Shown here piece after piece: positions 35,291-44,171 of a stretch of DNA of 64,000 nucleotides; position 1 is the stretch's first letter, and each line of letters starts with the position of its first letter. A program made the translations under genes and the position numbers. This stretch comes from Fibrella forsythiae. Lineage in GTDB: Bacteria; Bacteroidota; Bacteroidia; Cytophagales; Spirosomataceae. A model generated the notes under the pieces. The model was not told the origin of the DNA. It saw only the letters and a list, made by a program, of their open reading frames with translations, and ran no database searches. Where the stretch lies: the NCBI RefSeq assembly GCF_017353175.1, contig NZ_JAFMYW010000001.1:806001-870000 (forward strand). The letters are read 5' to 3'.

Positions 35291-35932
35291 ATGACTTTGA
35301 CGCCTTTTGAAACGAGCCTGTACCGGCAGTTAGCCCGATTCTTCGGGCAGCATGACTTTGCCCTGCTTCCTGAGAAAAAGCAGTTTCGCAAAGTCACCCC
35401 AACCGGTTTTCAGAACATCATTCTGTCGCCCTCCTATTACGGGCCTACTACCCTGCTCGACGTTAACTTCGGCTGCCGCAATGAGCAGGTTGAGCAGATT
35501 GCCCAGCAGTTTCTGCCTACTCTTACCGACTTCCGCCCTGATGCCAATACGCTGCTTATTTCGATTGGCAAGTATAAACAGGTAAACCCGCCGCGCTTCA
35601 GTATTCGCACCGACAGTGAACTGGATAGTGTATGTGCCCAGATTACTGACTTCTTCGAAGAAACGGGTTTCGACCTGATCGAGAATTCGATGTCGCTGGG
35701 TACGTTGGATACGATCCTGAACGACAATCCCGCGCAGCCTTGTCCATTTGTGTACAACCAGACATTCCGCTGCTATAAAGGCCTGACCGTTGCCAGCCTG
35801 ACGCATAACCCGCACTTCCTGGGATTAATCGATCTGTACCGGCACCAGCTCACCCGCCAATCGCAGAACGCGTACGAAGCCATGAACTTCGACCGGCTGG
35901 TATCGTACCTTCAGCACTACTCGCCAAACTGA
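35291..35932 (+). CDS. Protein of unknown function
   Basis: The frame opens with TTG at 35258, but the ATG at 35291 (MTLTPFETSLYRQL) is preferred, giving 213 residues. It has no signal peptide or membrane helix. The pattern is mixed alpha/beta with an N-terminal helix (TPFETSLYRQLARFFGQHDF) and aromatic segments (IILSPSYYGPTTLLDVNFGC). Its shape recalls DUF4304-like proteins, but I cannot assign it. It converges on the Ppx/GppA gene across a large hairpin. Confidence 0.7.
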   Translation: MTLTPFETSLYRQLARFFGQHDFALLPEKKQFRKVTPTGFQNIILSPSYYGPTTLLDVNFGCRNEQVEQIAQQFLPTLTDFRPDANTLLISIGKYKQVNPPRFSIRTDSELDSVCAQITDFFEETGFDLIENSMSLGTLDTILNDNPAQPCPFVYNQTFRCYKGLTVASLTHNPHFLGLIDLYRHQLTRQSQNAYEAMNFDRLVSYLQHYSPN

Positions 35933-35933
35933 C

Positions 35934-36013
35934 TTACGAAATACGAGTTATTGCTTTCGCGTTAGTTTACGCTGATCACAAGTAGTGCGAAAGCAATAAC
36001 TCGTACTTCGTAA
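35934..36013. terminator. Long hairpin between convergent genes
   Basis: Arms of 27 bases (35934-35960 and 35987-36013) pair with one mismatch around a 26-base spacer. It lies just between two convergent genes, so bidirectional termination is likely although there is no clear T-run. Confidence 0.65.
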
Positions 36014-36021
36014 CTCGTAAA

Positions 36022-36972
36022 TCATACCAGTGCTCCTTCTTTCAGCGCGTAGGTCGACACCTGAATGGTCTGGATACCGTAGGAACGCAAGACAAAATCG
36101 ATCAGACAAACGGCCACAACGATCATGTCTACGCGCAGTTCGATCATACCGGGTAATGCCATGCGCTGGGCGTGATTCCGCTCGATCAGGAGTTGGTAGA
36201 AGTGATAGAAATCGGCAATGGGCAGGGTAAAGGCGGCCTGCCCGGCGGGCGGCCACGTACCTGACTGTTCGTGATAATACATATCCACGAGCGTATCGAA
36301 CGAGCCCGACGAGCCCACGAGCACAGTGGGCTGATACTGGTGTACGGCGTTTGTCAGCGGTAATAGCTGTTCCTGAAAGAACGTCTGCATGCGGTTTACC
36401 GACGCGGCACTGATGACGTCAGCCTCCCCCATAAACCGTTCCATCAGTCGCTGTCCACCGATTTCGAAGCTTTGTTTCCAGAAGATCCTGCTGTCGTTTC
36501 CGATGATGAACTCAACACTGCCGCCCCCAATGTCCATCACCATGACTGTGGCGCCTGCCGGAATGGCCCCCGACGAGCGTACGCCCTGATAAATAAGGCC
36601 CGCCTCTTCGTCGCCCGAAAGAACGCGGATTTGAAGGCCCGTCTTCTGCCCGATACGGTCGATAAACGCCTGTTGATTCTGCGCTACCCGAATGGCGCTG
36701 GTGCCGTAAACAGCCACATCGGCCGGATTGATCTGGTATTCATCGAGCACTTCCATAAAGTAAGTAAGAACACTCAGGGCGCGCTCAATGGCGTCATCGG
36801 TGATGATGCGTTGGGTTATTCCTCCTCCACCCGACGATGAACGGCCAATTTTGGCAGGTCTGCTTTCGCGAAAGAGCGTCTGATACGCTCCGTTGCGGGT
36901 AGAATCGGCATTTTTTTGAACAATCATCAGGTGGAACGTGTTGGTTCCGAGGTCGATCACCGCTTGTTTCAT
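36022..36972 (-). CDS. Ppx/GppA-family exopolyphosphatase
   Basis: The 316-residue protein starts MKQAVIDLGTNTFHLMIV, the N-terminal actin-like ATPase motif of the Ppx/GppA family. GSSGSFDTLVDMY and MDIGGGSVEFIIG supply the further phosphate-binding loops. The length is that of the short, two-domain type without the C-terminal HD domain found in E. coli Ppx. Such enzymes hydrolyse polyphosphate and/or pppGpp. It is divergent from the bS21 gene and shares a 58-base control region with it. Confidence 0.92.
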   Translation of the reverse strand: MKQAVIDLGTNTFHLMIVQKNADSTRNGAYQTLFRESRPAKIGRSSSGGGGITQRIITDDAIERALSVLTYFMEVLDEYQINPADVAVYGTSAIRVAQNQQAFIDRIGQKTGLQIRVLSGDEEAGLIYQGVRSSGAIPAGATVMVMDIGGGSVEFIIGNDSRIFWKQSFEIGGQRLMERFMGEADVISAASVNRMQTFFQEQLLPLTNAVHQYQPTVLVGSSGSFDTLVDMYYHEQSGTWPPAGQAAFTLPIADFYHFYQLLIERNHAQRMALPGMIELRVDMIVVAVCLIDFVLRSYGIQTIQVSTYALKEGALV

Positions 36973-36993
36973 GTAGCAGATTTGCTATCTTTG
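36964..36993 (+). promoter_or_regulatory. Promoter of bS21 gene
   Basis: TTG at 36964-36966 and TATCTTTG at 36986-36993 are 19 bases apart and fit the Bacteroidota promoter. The -33 box lies inside the divergent Ppx/GppA start. The leader to the ATG at 37031 is about 30 bases. Confidence 0.7.
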
Positions 36994-37030
36994 CAGTCCG
37001 TTTTGCAAAACACAAAAATACCGGTATTAC

Positions 37031-37228
37031 ATGATTATCATTAACGTAAAAGAAAACGAGTCGATTGACAAAGCCCTGAAGCGGTTCAAGAAGAAATTCG
37101 AGAAAACAGGGGTGTTGCGTTCATTACGCTCACGTACTGCTTTCCAGAAGCCTTCGATCAGCCGTCGTAAGGATGTCATTCGCGCTGCCTACAAAGAAAA
37201 AATGTACGGCAATCACACGCAGCAGTAG
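37031..37228 (+). CDS. rpsU: 30S ribosomal protein bS21
   Basis: The 65-residue basic protein starts MIIINVKENESIDKALKRFK and continues with KKFEKTGVLRSLRSRTAFQKP, a standard Bacteroidota bS21. It binds the small subunit near the anti-Shine-Dalgarno end of 16S rRNA; in Bacteroidota it helps hide that sequence, which fits the lack of Shine-Dalgarno sites in this window. A strong promoter lies upstream. The Xer gene follows after 99 bases. Confidence 0.97.
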   Translation: MIIINVKENESIDKALKRFKKKFEKTGVLRSLRSRTAFQKPSISRRKDVIRAAYKEKMYGNHTQQ

Positions 37229-37327
37229 TCGATCGGTTTGATTGACGCCCGTTGTTTGAACCGGAATTTTCCGGCAGTACAGGATTACCAGGTTTCATGA
37301 ATAGATACGTATCTTCGTTCTATTCCT

Positions 37328-38251
37328 ATGCAGCCCGTTCCTCCTCTACCGCCGGCAGATTCCGGTTCTGATTTTTTACAGCATATCCGCTACGAAAAGC
37401 GGCTGAGCCACCACACCCTGGTTGCCTACGAAAATGACCTGCTTCAGTTCACCGAATTCTTGCAGGAACACCACCCGGGTACGTTAGCCCGGCAGGCAGA
37501 TCACCTGCTGATCCGCGCCTGGATTGTATACCTGGTCGAAGCCAAACTCGATAAATCCACAGTAAACAGGAAAATTGCTACGTTGCGCAGTTTCTACGGC
37601 TATCTGCTTCGTCGCCAGCAGATCAGTGCCGATCCGATGCAGAAGATCGTGGCACTGAAGATGAGCAAGAAGTTGCCGACATTCGTGGAAGAAAAGCCAA
37701 TGGCTACCCTGCTCGACGACGTTGATTTCCCCGATGATTTCATTGGCCTGCGCGATAAACTGGTGCTCGAGCTGCTTTACGGCACCGGCATCCGCCTCAG
37801 CGAACTGACCGGTCTGAAGCCGGGCGACATTAACCACTACGACCGAACCATTACCGTGCTGGGCAAACGAAACAAGCATCGGATTGTCCCCCTCACGCCG
37901 CCGCTTTTCGAGTTGATTGGCCAGTACCAGCAGCAAAAAGCGATTTTCTTCGACGGAAAAGCTGATCCAGGTAGCCTGATCGTCAGTGATAAAGGCATTG
38001 CGGCCTACCCGGTGCTGATTCAGCGGATTGTGAACAAGTACCTTTCGCTGGTGACTACACTGGAAAAGAAAAGCCCCCACGTGTTGCGCCATACGTTTGC
38101 CACGCATCTGCTCAACCGGGGGGCCGACTTAAACGCTATCAAAGATTTACTGGGCCACAGCAGCCTGGCCGCTACCCAGATCTACACCCACACAAGTCTG
38201 GACCAACTCAAAAAAGCCCACGACCAGGCCCATCCAAAGGGAGGGAAATAA
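37328..38251 (+). CDS. Tyrosine recombinase XerC/XerD type
   Basis: The 307-residue protein has the SAM-like N-terminal DNA-binding domain (about 15-100) and a catalytic domain with all key residues: Arg156, His251, Arg254, His277 and the nucleophile Tyr286. Length and lack of mobile-element neighbours point to the housekeeping recombinase that resolves chromosome dimers at dif. XerC and XerD cannot be separated by eye. It is downstream of bS21, a common order in Bacteroidota. Confidence 0.9.
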   Translation: MQPVPPLPPADSGSDFLQHIRYEKRLSHHTLVAYENDLLQFTEFLQEHHPGTLARQADHLLIRAWIVYLVEAKLDKSTVNRKIATLRSFYGYLLRRQQISADPMQKIVALKMSKKLPTFVEEKPMATLLDDVDFPDDFIGLRDKLVLELLYGTGIRLSELTGLKPGDINHYDRTITVLGKRNKHRIVPLTPPLFELIGQYQQQKAIFFDGKADPGSLIVSDKGIAAYPVLIQRIVNKYLSLVTTLEKKSPHVLRHTFATHLLNRGADLNAIKDLLGHSSLAATQIYTHTSLDQLKKAHDQAHPKGGK

Positions 38252-38253
38252 GG

Positions 38254-38345
38254 TTTAAGTGGCAGGTTTCAAGTTTCAAGTGCTCCGCTAATAAACCAGA
38301 TGGTAGATCAGCGGAGCCCTTGAAACTTGAAACCTGAAACTTAAA
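38254..38345. terminator. Very long hairpin between convergent genes
   Basis: Arms of 36 bases (38254-38289 and 38310-38345) pair with three mismatches around a 20-base loop. The arms contain a tandem TTTCAAG. It separates the Xer gene from the leftward beta-barrel gene and could stop transcription both ways. Confidence 0.6.
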
Positions 38346-38354
38346 GCGCATTTC

Positions 38355-39053
38355 TCAATAGAACCGGAACGTTAACCCGGCGGAGAGCATCAGGTTCTGG
38401 GCGTTGTTGATTTCATTGTACTTGTAGAACACGTTCTGGTACTGGGCCTGGATTTCGCCGCCAAGCCCACCTTCCCGTTTGCCAAACACTTTCAGACCGA
38501 TGGCCGGCGCAATGGCTCCGGCAAATTTTTTGTCAGCATCAGACAGCGTACCGTAGAAATTAGTGTAGTTCACAAAGGCACCACCACCTGCGATCTGCAC
38601 GTAGGGCCGAATGGCCGCCGCCGGATCCGTGAAATAATAAGCCGCCGTGGCCATCACGGGTGTGATCGTCAGCGTACGGGTTTGTACCGCCGAAATGGAT
38701 TCGTCACCAACCTGATACACCGCCCTGGGCAGTCGTTGCTGGCTATACTGATAACCCGTTTGCAGCCCAAGTGAGAATTGCTGGGGAAACTGCCACTCCA
38801 TCGTTGCCAGCACATTCGTTGGTGAAAGCTTGTCGATGTAGTTGCGCGACGTACCCATTGGCAGACCGACGCCGTATTTCACGGCGCCGTTGAACGTAAC
38901 GTACCTGTTGTAGGTCGATTGCTGGATCAGGTTGAACGTATTTCGTTCATCACCTTTACCATAATCAGGATTGCCGGGCTGGGGCTGAATTTGCGCCCAG
39001 GTCAGCGAAGAGGTCAACAGCATGGAAGCCGTTAACAGATGAGTGAGTTTCAT
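38355..39053 (-). CDS. Outer membrane beta-barrel protein
   Basis: The 232-residue protein has a clear signal peptide (cleavage after SLTWAQ) and alternating amphipathic strands through to a C-terminal aromatic (LTFRFY), the mark of an outer-membrane barrel with about eight strands. It resembles OmpW/PorT-like barrels but no specific family is certain. It starts nine bases after the DUF4136 gene on the same strand, so the two form an envelope operon. An AACGTACC copy lies within the gene at 38898. Confidence 0.8.
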   Translation of the reverse strand: MKLTHLLTASMLLTSSLTWAQIQPQPGNPDYGKGDERNTFNLIQQSTYNRYVTFNGAVKYGVGLPMGTSRNYIDKLSPTNVLATMEWQFPQQFSLGLQTGYQYSQQRLPRAVYQVGDESISAVQTRTLTITPVMATAAYYFTDPAAAIRPYVQIAGGGAFVNYTNFYGTLSDADKKFAGAIAPAIGLKVFGKREGGLGGEIQAQYQNVFYKYNEINNAQNLMLSAGLTFRFY

Positions 39054-39062
39054 AGGTGAGTC

Positions 39063-39746
39063 TTAACGGGTTGGACGCAGGTACGTTGACTGAGCAAACG
39101 TATCGGCGATAAGTTGATCAACGGCGTTGTCATCAAAGATGCCATTACCACGTACCTCGGCCTGATAGATCACGCGCAATTGATTTTGCGGCGCATTCGG
39201 ATCGGTATTGGGCGTGGTGATTGGCCGGTTCTTCAGATCAACCAATTGGATCCGCCAGAACTGATCGGCCACCTGGTAGTACTGGTAATAGTTTGGTGCA
39301 TACAAACCACCGAAGCCGCCATACCCATAGCCCCAGTAATTCCCGTAATAACCGGCATACGGATTGGTTGTAACCCCAGTGTAGACATTATCGACCCGGG
39401 TAATAGCCACGCCCAGATCGGCCGGCTGGCCAGCGGTAACCCGTGTGTAACCCCGGTTCGTCAGCTCAGTCGCCACCCGCGATACAAAACGCTGTTCGGT
39501 TGGTTGCGCCGACTGGCCATAGCTGTCGTTCGACTCCACAATGACTGAATCGGGCAGGCTAAACGTCTTGTATTGGCTGAAATCGGCTTGCCGATCGTAG
39601 TTAGTGATAATCACATTTGAGTCTTGGGGACTCAGGTCATTCGTAGCGGTGCTGTTGCAGGCCGTCAGTCCGGTAGCCAGGCCTAGCGCTACAGCCGCAA
39701 TAGCCACGACCCGACTGGGTCGCCGCCATACTCCTTGCCTATTCAT
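39063..39746 (-). CDS. DUF4136 lipoprotein
   Basis: The 227-residue protein has a basic N-terminus and a lipobox (ATGLTAC). DYRQADFSQYKTF-like and RGYTRVTAGQPADLGVAI segments are characteristic of DUF4136, a periplasmic/outer-membrane lipoprotein family. The centre has an inserted Gly/Tyr-rich loop (YYGNYWGYGYGGFGG). The role is unknown. It is the first gene of a two-gene operon with the barrel protein. Confidence 0.88.
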   Translation of the reverse strand: MNRQGVWRRPSRVVAIAAVALGLATGLTACNSTATNDLSPQDSNVIITNYDRQADFSQYKTFSLPDSVIVESNDSYGQSAQPTEQRFVSRVATELTNRGYTRVTAGQPADLGVAITRVDNVYTGVTTNPYAGYYGNYWGYGYGGFGGLYAPNYYQYYQVADQFWRIQLVDLKNRPITTPNTDPNAPQNQLRVIYQAEVRGNGIFDDNAVDQLIADTFAQSTYLRPTR

Positions 39747-39838
39747 AGATAAAACGTTGGTTGTTTACTGTCTATAAAACGTATAGAGTAGTGCATTAGT
39801 TTGAGTCGATCTGCTCCCTAATTGAATTCTAATTAGTT

Positions 39839-39892
39839 GGAAACCTATACGACTTTCATAACCTTATAGGGTTAAGAAGAAGCTGTATCTTT
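39839..39892 (+). repeat. 54-bp direct repeat, left copy (upstream of toxin-antitoxin genes)
   Basis: This 54-bp sequence recurs at 40551-40604 with 51 identical positions. It contains a near-palindrome (AAACCTATA...TATAGGGTT) and ends in TATCTTTA, a one-base variant of the -7 promoter box. In this copy it is placed to drive the antitoxin gene 50 bases downstream. Confidence 0.85.
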
Positions 39893-39942
39893 ATGGCGAC
39901 AACGTACCTACGTTTAGTGATAAGCCTCAACAACCTATAACC

Positions 39943-40167
39943 ATGAATCTTCAATATTTGGCAGACCATCAAGGGAATGTGACAGGGGTATTCATTCCAA
40001 TCAAGGAGTGGGATTCTATACGCAAGCAGCTAGACTTACCTGATGAATCTGAGAACCTTCACCGTCAGGAACTGCTAGAAGCGTTCGACCAGATGAAACA
40101 AATAAAGCAGGGAAAACTAGCCAAACCTTCGCTAGATGACTTCCTGAATGAACTCAATGAGCATTGA
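39943..40167 (+). CDS. Antitoxin of a RelE/ParE-type toxin-antitoxin pair
   Basis: The 74-residue protein starts MNLQYLADHQGNVTGVFIPIKEWDSI, a beta-strand/helix pattern like Phd/RelB-type antitoxins, followed by charged helices that probably wrap the toxin. It overlaps the downstream toxin frame by a few bases, the usual arrangement that couples translation. It should bind and neutralise the toxin and probably repress the operon by binding the near-palindrome in the 54-bp repeat upstream. Confidence 0.75.
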   Translation: MNLQYLADHQGNVTGVFIPIKEWDSIRKQLDLPDESENLHRQELLEAFDQMKQIKQGKLAKPSLDDFLNELNEH

Positions 40168-40492
40168 GGTAATACCAATCTTGCCCTTTCAGCGTCAGGC
40201 GAAGCGGCTTATTAAAAAGTACCCTTCTTTAAAAAAGGAGATACTACAACTAATCGAGCGGCTTCAAACAGAGCCAACTCAAGGCACTTCGTTGGGAAAC
40301 GACTGCTACAAAATTCGGCTCGCTATCGCAAGTAAGAGTAAAGGCAAGGCTGGTGGAGCCAGAGTGATCACCTGCGTTTATAGCGCTGACAGTGAAGTAT
40401 ATCTCCTGTCAATTTATGATAAATCCGAACGTTCATCACTCAATGATAGCGAGTTAAAGGAATTGATCTCTTGGATACAAGAAATGAAATAA
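40157..40492 (+). CDS. RelE/ParE-family toxin
   Basis: ATGs at 40148 and 40157 are both possible; MSIEVIPILPFQRQAKRL from 40157 matches the family start and gives 111 residues. Features are FQRQAKRLIKKYPSLKKEI, the basic central strand CYKIRLAI and the C-terminal VYLLSIYDKSERSSL typical of the RelE/HigB fold. Such toxins usually cleave mRNA on the ribosome. It overlaps the antitoxin end by 11 bases. Confidence 0.82.
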   Translation: MSIEVIPILPFQRQAKRLIKKYPSLKKEILQLIERLQTEPTQGTSLGNDCYKIRLAIASKSKGKAGGARVITCVYSADSEVYLLSIYDKSERSSLNDSELKELISWIQEMK

Positions 40493-40550
40493 CGTTCCTT
40501 CAGCTAAAGTTACTCGTACTTACGCGATCTAGTTTATGTATAGGCGTACC

Positions 40551-40604
40551 GGAAACCTATACGACTCTCATAACCTTATAGGGTTGAGAAGAAGCCGTAT
40601 CTTT
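40551..40604 (+). repeat. 54-bp direct repeat, right copy (upstream of ileS)
   Basis: This is the partner of 39839-39892, with three differences. It overlaps the ileS promoter, ending within the perfect -7 box TATCTTTG (40598-40605). The two copies bracket the toxin-antitoxin genes exactly. Confidence 0.85.
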
Positions 40605-40605
40605 G
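40598..40605 (+). promoter_or_regulatory. -7 box of ileS promoter
   Basis: TATCTTTG is a perfect Bacteroidota -7 box 26 bases before the GTG start. The -33 region is weak (CTTAT). Confidence 0.6.
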
Positions 40606-40631
40606 CAACCTGAAATGACCTGCGTTACGCC

Positions 40632-43600
40632 GTGATCTATAAAGAATATAAGAATCTTGACTACGCCCGGTTGGCCGATGAAGTGCTCGACCACTGGAAA
40701 CGTACCCATGCGTTTGAACAGTCGGTAAGCCTGCGTGAAGGCAAGCCCACGTTTACGTTTTACGAAGGTCCACCCTCGGCCAACGGTATGCCCGGCATTC
40801 ACCACGTGATGGCCCGGACGATTAAAGATATTTTTTGCCGGTACAAAACCCTGCAAGGGTTTCAGGTCGATCGGAAAGGTGGCTGGGATACCCACGGCCT
40901 GCCCATCGAGCTACAGGTCGAGAAAGAACTGGGCATTACCAAAGACGATATTGGTAAGACCATCAGCGTGGAGGAATACAACCAGAAATGCCGGGAAACG
41001 GTCATGCGCTTCACCGACCGCTGGAATGACCTGACCGAAAAGATGGGCTACTGGGTCGACCTTGAACACCCGTACGTCACCTACGAAAACAATTACATCG
41101 AGTCGGTCTGGTCGCTGCTTAAGAAGCTGTACGACAAAGGCTTGCTGTATAAAGGTTACACAATTCAGCCGTTTTCACCAAAAGCCGGAACGGGACTGAG
41201 CTCGCACGAGCTGAATATGCCGGGTACGTATCGCGATGTGCGGGATACGACGATCGTGGCTCAGTTCAAGGTGAAGCCAAACGGCAAATCGGGCTTCCTC
41301 TTCTTCGATTCTCAGGATGCCGACGTGTACATCCTGGCCTGGACAACAACACCCTGGACCCTGCCCGCCAACTCGGCCCTGACCGTTGGCGCCAATATTG
41401 ACTACGTGCTGGTGAAAACGCTCAACCCGTACACACACCGGATTGTGCATGTGGTGCTGGCCAAGAACCTGGTAGGTCGCTGGTTGAGTGAAAAGGCGAA
41501 GGTTGAACCAGAAAAAAGCCTGGCGGCATTCGAGGCCTATCTGCCAACAGATAAGGTGATTCCGTGGTCGTTGGTATCTGAATTTAAAGGCCAGCACCTC
41601 GAAGGCATCGAGTACGAACAGCTGATGCCCTATGTGCAGCCAGCGCCTTCAGAAGGTAAGCCGTTCCGGGTTATCCTCGGCGATTTCGTAACGACCGAAG
41701 ACGGCACGGGCGTTGTGCATACCTCGCCAACGTTTGGCGCCGACGACTTCCGGGTATCGCAGCAGAACGGCATTCCGGCCATCATGGTGAAAGACGAGAC
41801 GGGCAAAGACGTACCTATCGTGGATCGCCACGGTCAGTTTGTCGCCGAAATCACCGACTATGCGGGCAGGTACGTTAAAGAAGAATATTACAGCGACGAA
41901 GAGCGGGCCGACCCTGAGTTCAAACCAACGGATGTGCTGATCGCCATTCAGTTGAAAGAAGAAAACAAGGCGTTCCGGGTCGAGAAATACGAACACCCCT
42001 ACCCCCACTGCTGGCGGACGGACAAACCCATTCTGTATTACCCGCTCGATAGCTGGTTCATTAAAACCACGGCGGTAAAAGATCGGCTGGTGGAATTGAA
42101 CAAGACCATCAACTGGCAGCCCGAGAGCACGGGCACCGGTCGGTTCGGCAACTGGCTCGAAAACCTGGTCGACTGGAACCTGAGCCGTAGCCGGTTCTGG
42201 GGTACGCCCCTACCGATCTGGCGGAGCGAACCAACGCCCGGCGTTCAGCAGGCCGAAGTCTGCATCGGGTCGGTGGAAGAACTGTGTGGGTACGTTTGGG
42301 AAGCACTGGCCAGCGATGTGCTGACCGACGAGCAACGGGCCAAGAATGAGGCGTTTCTGGCTGCACATGCCGCCGGCACGTTCGATTTGCACCGTCCTTA
42401 TTCCGATGAAATCTATTTTGTGTCGGAAGATGGTCAGCTGATGCAGCGCGAGCCGGACCTGATCGACGTTTGGTTCGATTCGGGGGCCATGCCGTATGCG
42501 CAATGGCATTATCCGTTCGAGAATCAGGAGGTGTTCGAGCGATCGTTCCCGGCTGATTTCATCTCGGAAGGGGTCGATCAAACGCGCGGCTGGTTCTTTA
42601 CGTTGCACGCCATCGCCGGTATGCTGTTCGACTCGGTGGCGTTCAAAAACGTAGTATCGACCGGATTGGTCCTCGATAAGAACGGCAATAAAATGTCGAA
42701 GCGGCTGGGTAACGGTATCGACCCATTCGACACGCTGGGTACGTATGGGGCCGACGCCACGCGCTGGTACATGATTACCAACGCCGAGCCCTGGGACAAC
42801 CTGAAGTTTAATATCGACGGTATTGCCGAAGTACAGCGTCGCTTCTTCGGCACGCTGACGAACACGTATAATTTCTTTGCGCTGTACGCCAACCTCGACG
42901 GCTATACCATCGAACAGTTCGACCGGATTCCGCGCGAGCAATTACCCGAGCTGGACCGCTGGATCCTGTCGAAGCTGAATACGCTGATCAAGGAAGTGAC
43001 GGAACAGTTCGATGGATATAATCCCACGAAAGCGGGACGGCTGGTGCAGGATTTCGTAAACGATCAGCTCTCGAACTGGTACGTTCGGCTTTGCCGTCGG
43101 CGTTTCTGGGCCGGGGAGTTGAGCACCGACAAACGGGCGGCTTACCAGACCTTACAGCATTGTCTGGCAGCTGTTGCCCAATTGATGTCTCCGATTGCGC
43201 CGTTCTACGCCGACTGGCTCTATCAAAACCTGACCGAGCGTGTACGGGAGGAATCAATTGCCGAAAACACGCCGTTCAAGCACGAATCGGTTCATTTCAC
43301 CGACTGGGCAACGGCCGATGAAAGCTGGATCGACACCGATCTGGAAACGTCGATGGCCTTGGCGCAGCAGATCAGCTCGATGGTTCACGGCCTACGGAAA
43401 GGCCACAAGCTGAAAGTTCGTCAACCCCTTTCGCGGCTGCTCATTCCTGTTTTAACGCCTGATACACGGCGTCAGATCGAGCATGTAGCGCCGATCATTC
43501 AATCGGAGGTGAACGTGAAGGCGGTGGAGTTTGTGGATGATGCCAGTGGTATTCTGACCAAGAAGGTGAAGCCTAATTTCAAGGCGCTCGGACCGAAATT

Positions 43601-44072
43601 CGGGAAACAGATGAAAGACGTTGCCGCAGCCATCACCGGTATGAATGGCGATCAACTGGCGGACCTGGAACGTACCCAGCAGATCGAGTTGGCTGGTTTT
43701 ACCATCACCTTGGCCGACGTGGAGATCCTGACTGAGGATATTCCGGGTTGGGTGGTTGCTGCCGACGGACCGCTGACAGTGGCCCTCGACGTGAACGTAA
43801 CTGATGAACTGCGCCGCGAAGGCATTGCCCGCGACGTGGTGAACCGGATTCAGAACCTACGGAAAGATCAGCAGTTTGAGGTAACCGACAAGATCCGCAT
43901 CGAGCTGGAACGAAACAACGACTTGCTGACTGCTGCCGTAGAAGCCAACAAAGCCTACATTCAGCAAGAAGTACAAGCCGTTCAGCTCGACCTGGTAACC
44001 GGCCTGAACGGATCGGCCGTCGATATCGAAATGGACGAGTTTGTCCTGAAAGTGAAGATCGAACGCGTATAG
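40632..44072 (+). CDS. ileS: Isoleucyl-tRNA synthetase
   Basis: The 1146-residue protein is a class Ia synthetase with GIHH (55-58) for HIGH and KMSKR (about 687-691) for KMSKS. The family start MIYKEYKNLDYARLADEVLDHW requires a GTG initiation codon; the only nearby ATG (40615) is out of frame. CP1 editing domain sequences (WTTTPWTLPANSAL) and the anticodon-binding domain are all present. It charges tRNA-Ile. Its promoter region is duplicated upstream of the toxin-antitoxin pair. Confidence 0.97.
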   Translation: MIYKEYKNLDYARLADEVLDHWKRTHAFEQSVSLREGKPTFTFYEGPPSANGMPGIHHVMARTIKDIFCRYKTLQGFQVDRKGGWDTHGLPIELQVEKELGITKDDIGKTISVEEYNQKCRETVMRFTDRWNDLTEKMGYWVDLEHPYVTYENNYIESVWSLLKKLYDKGLLYKGYTIQPFSPKAGTGLSSHELNMPGTYRDVRDTTIVAQFKVKPNGKSGFLFFDSQDADVYILAWTTTPWTLPANSALTVGANIDYVLVKTLNPYTHRIVHVVLAKNLVGRWLSEKAKVEPEKSLAAFEAYLPTDKVIPWSLVSEFKGQHLEGIEYEQLMPYVQPAPSEGKPFRVILGDFVTTEDGTGVVHTSPTFGADDFRVSQQNGIPAIMVKDETGKDVPIVDRHGQFVAEITDYAGRYVKEEYYSDEERADPEFKPTDVLIAIQLKEENKAFRVEKYEHPYPHCWRTDKPILYYPLDSWFIKTTAVKDRLVELNKTINWQPESTGTGRFGNWLENLVDWNLSRSRFWGTPLPIWRSEPTPGVQQAEVCIGSVEELCGYVWEALASDVLTDEQRAKNEAFLAAHAAGTFDLHRPYSDEIYFVSEDGQLMQREPDLIDVWFDSGAMPYAQWHYPFENQEVFERSFPADFISEGVDQTRGWFFTLHAIAGMLFDSVAFKNVVSTGLVLDKNGNKMSKRLGNGIDPFDTLGTYGADATRWYMITNAEPWDNLKFNIDGIAEVQRRFFGTLTNTYNFFALYANLDGYTIEQFDRIPREQLPELDRWILSKLNTLIKEVTEQFDGYNPTKAGRLVQDFVNDQLSNWYVRLCRRRFWAGELSTDKRAAYQTLQHCLAAVAQLMSPIAPFYADWLYQNLTERVREESIAENTPFKHESVHFTDWATADESWIDTDLETSMALAQQISSMVHGLRKGHKLKVRQPLSRLLIPVLTPDTRRQIEHVAPIIQSEVNVKAVEFVDDASGILTKKVKPNFKALGPKFGKQMKDVAAAITGMNGDQLADLERTQQIELAGFTITLADVEILTEDIPGWVVAADGPLTVALDVNVTDELRREGIARDVVNRIQNLRKDQQFEVTDKIRIELERNNDLLTAAVEANKAYIQQEVQAVQLDLVTGLNGSAVDIEMDEFVLKVKIERV

Positions 44073-44089
44073 TGTAACCGTATTTTTGC

Positions 44090-44127
44090 AAGAAAGCCGC
44101 TAACTGATCTCAGTTAGCGGCTTTCTT
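44090..44127. terminator. Bidirectional terminator between ileS and mqo
   Basis: An 18-bp perfect stem (44090-44107 with 44110-44127) has T-runs on both strands and lies between convergent genes. Confidence 0.9.
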
Positions 44128-44171
44128 GTTTAGGCAGCTGGGTTGCTTACACGTGGCCCTTCGACTCCCCG

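Noticed and set aside
37328-38251. Tyrosine recombinase as sign of a mobile element
   Set aside because: All features fit the housekeeping Xer type, and no attachment repeats, transposases or phage genes are near.
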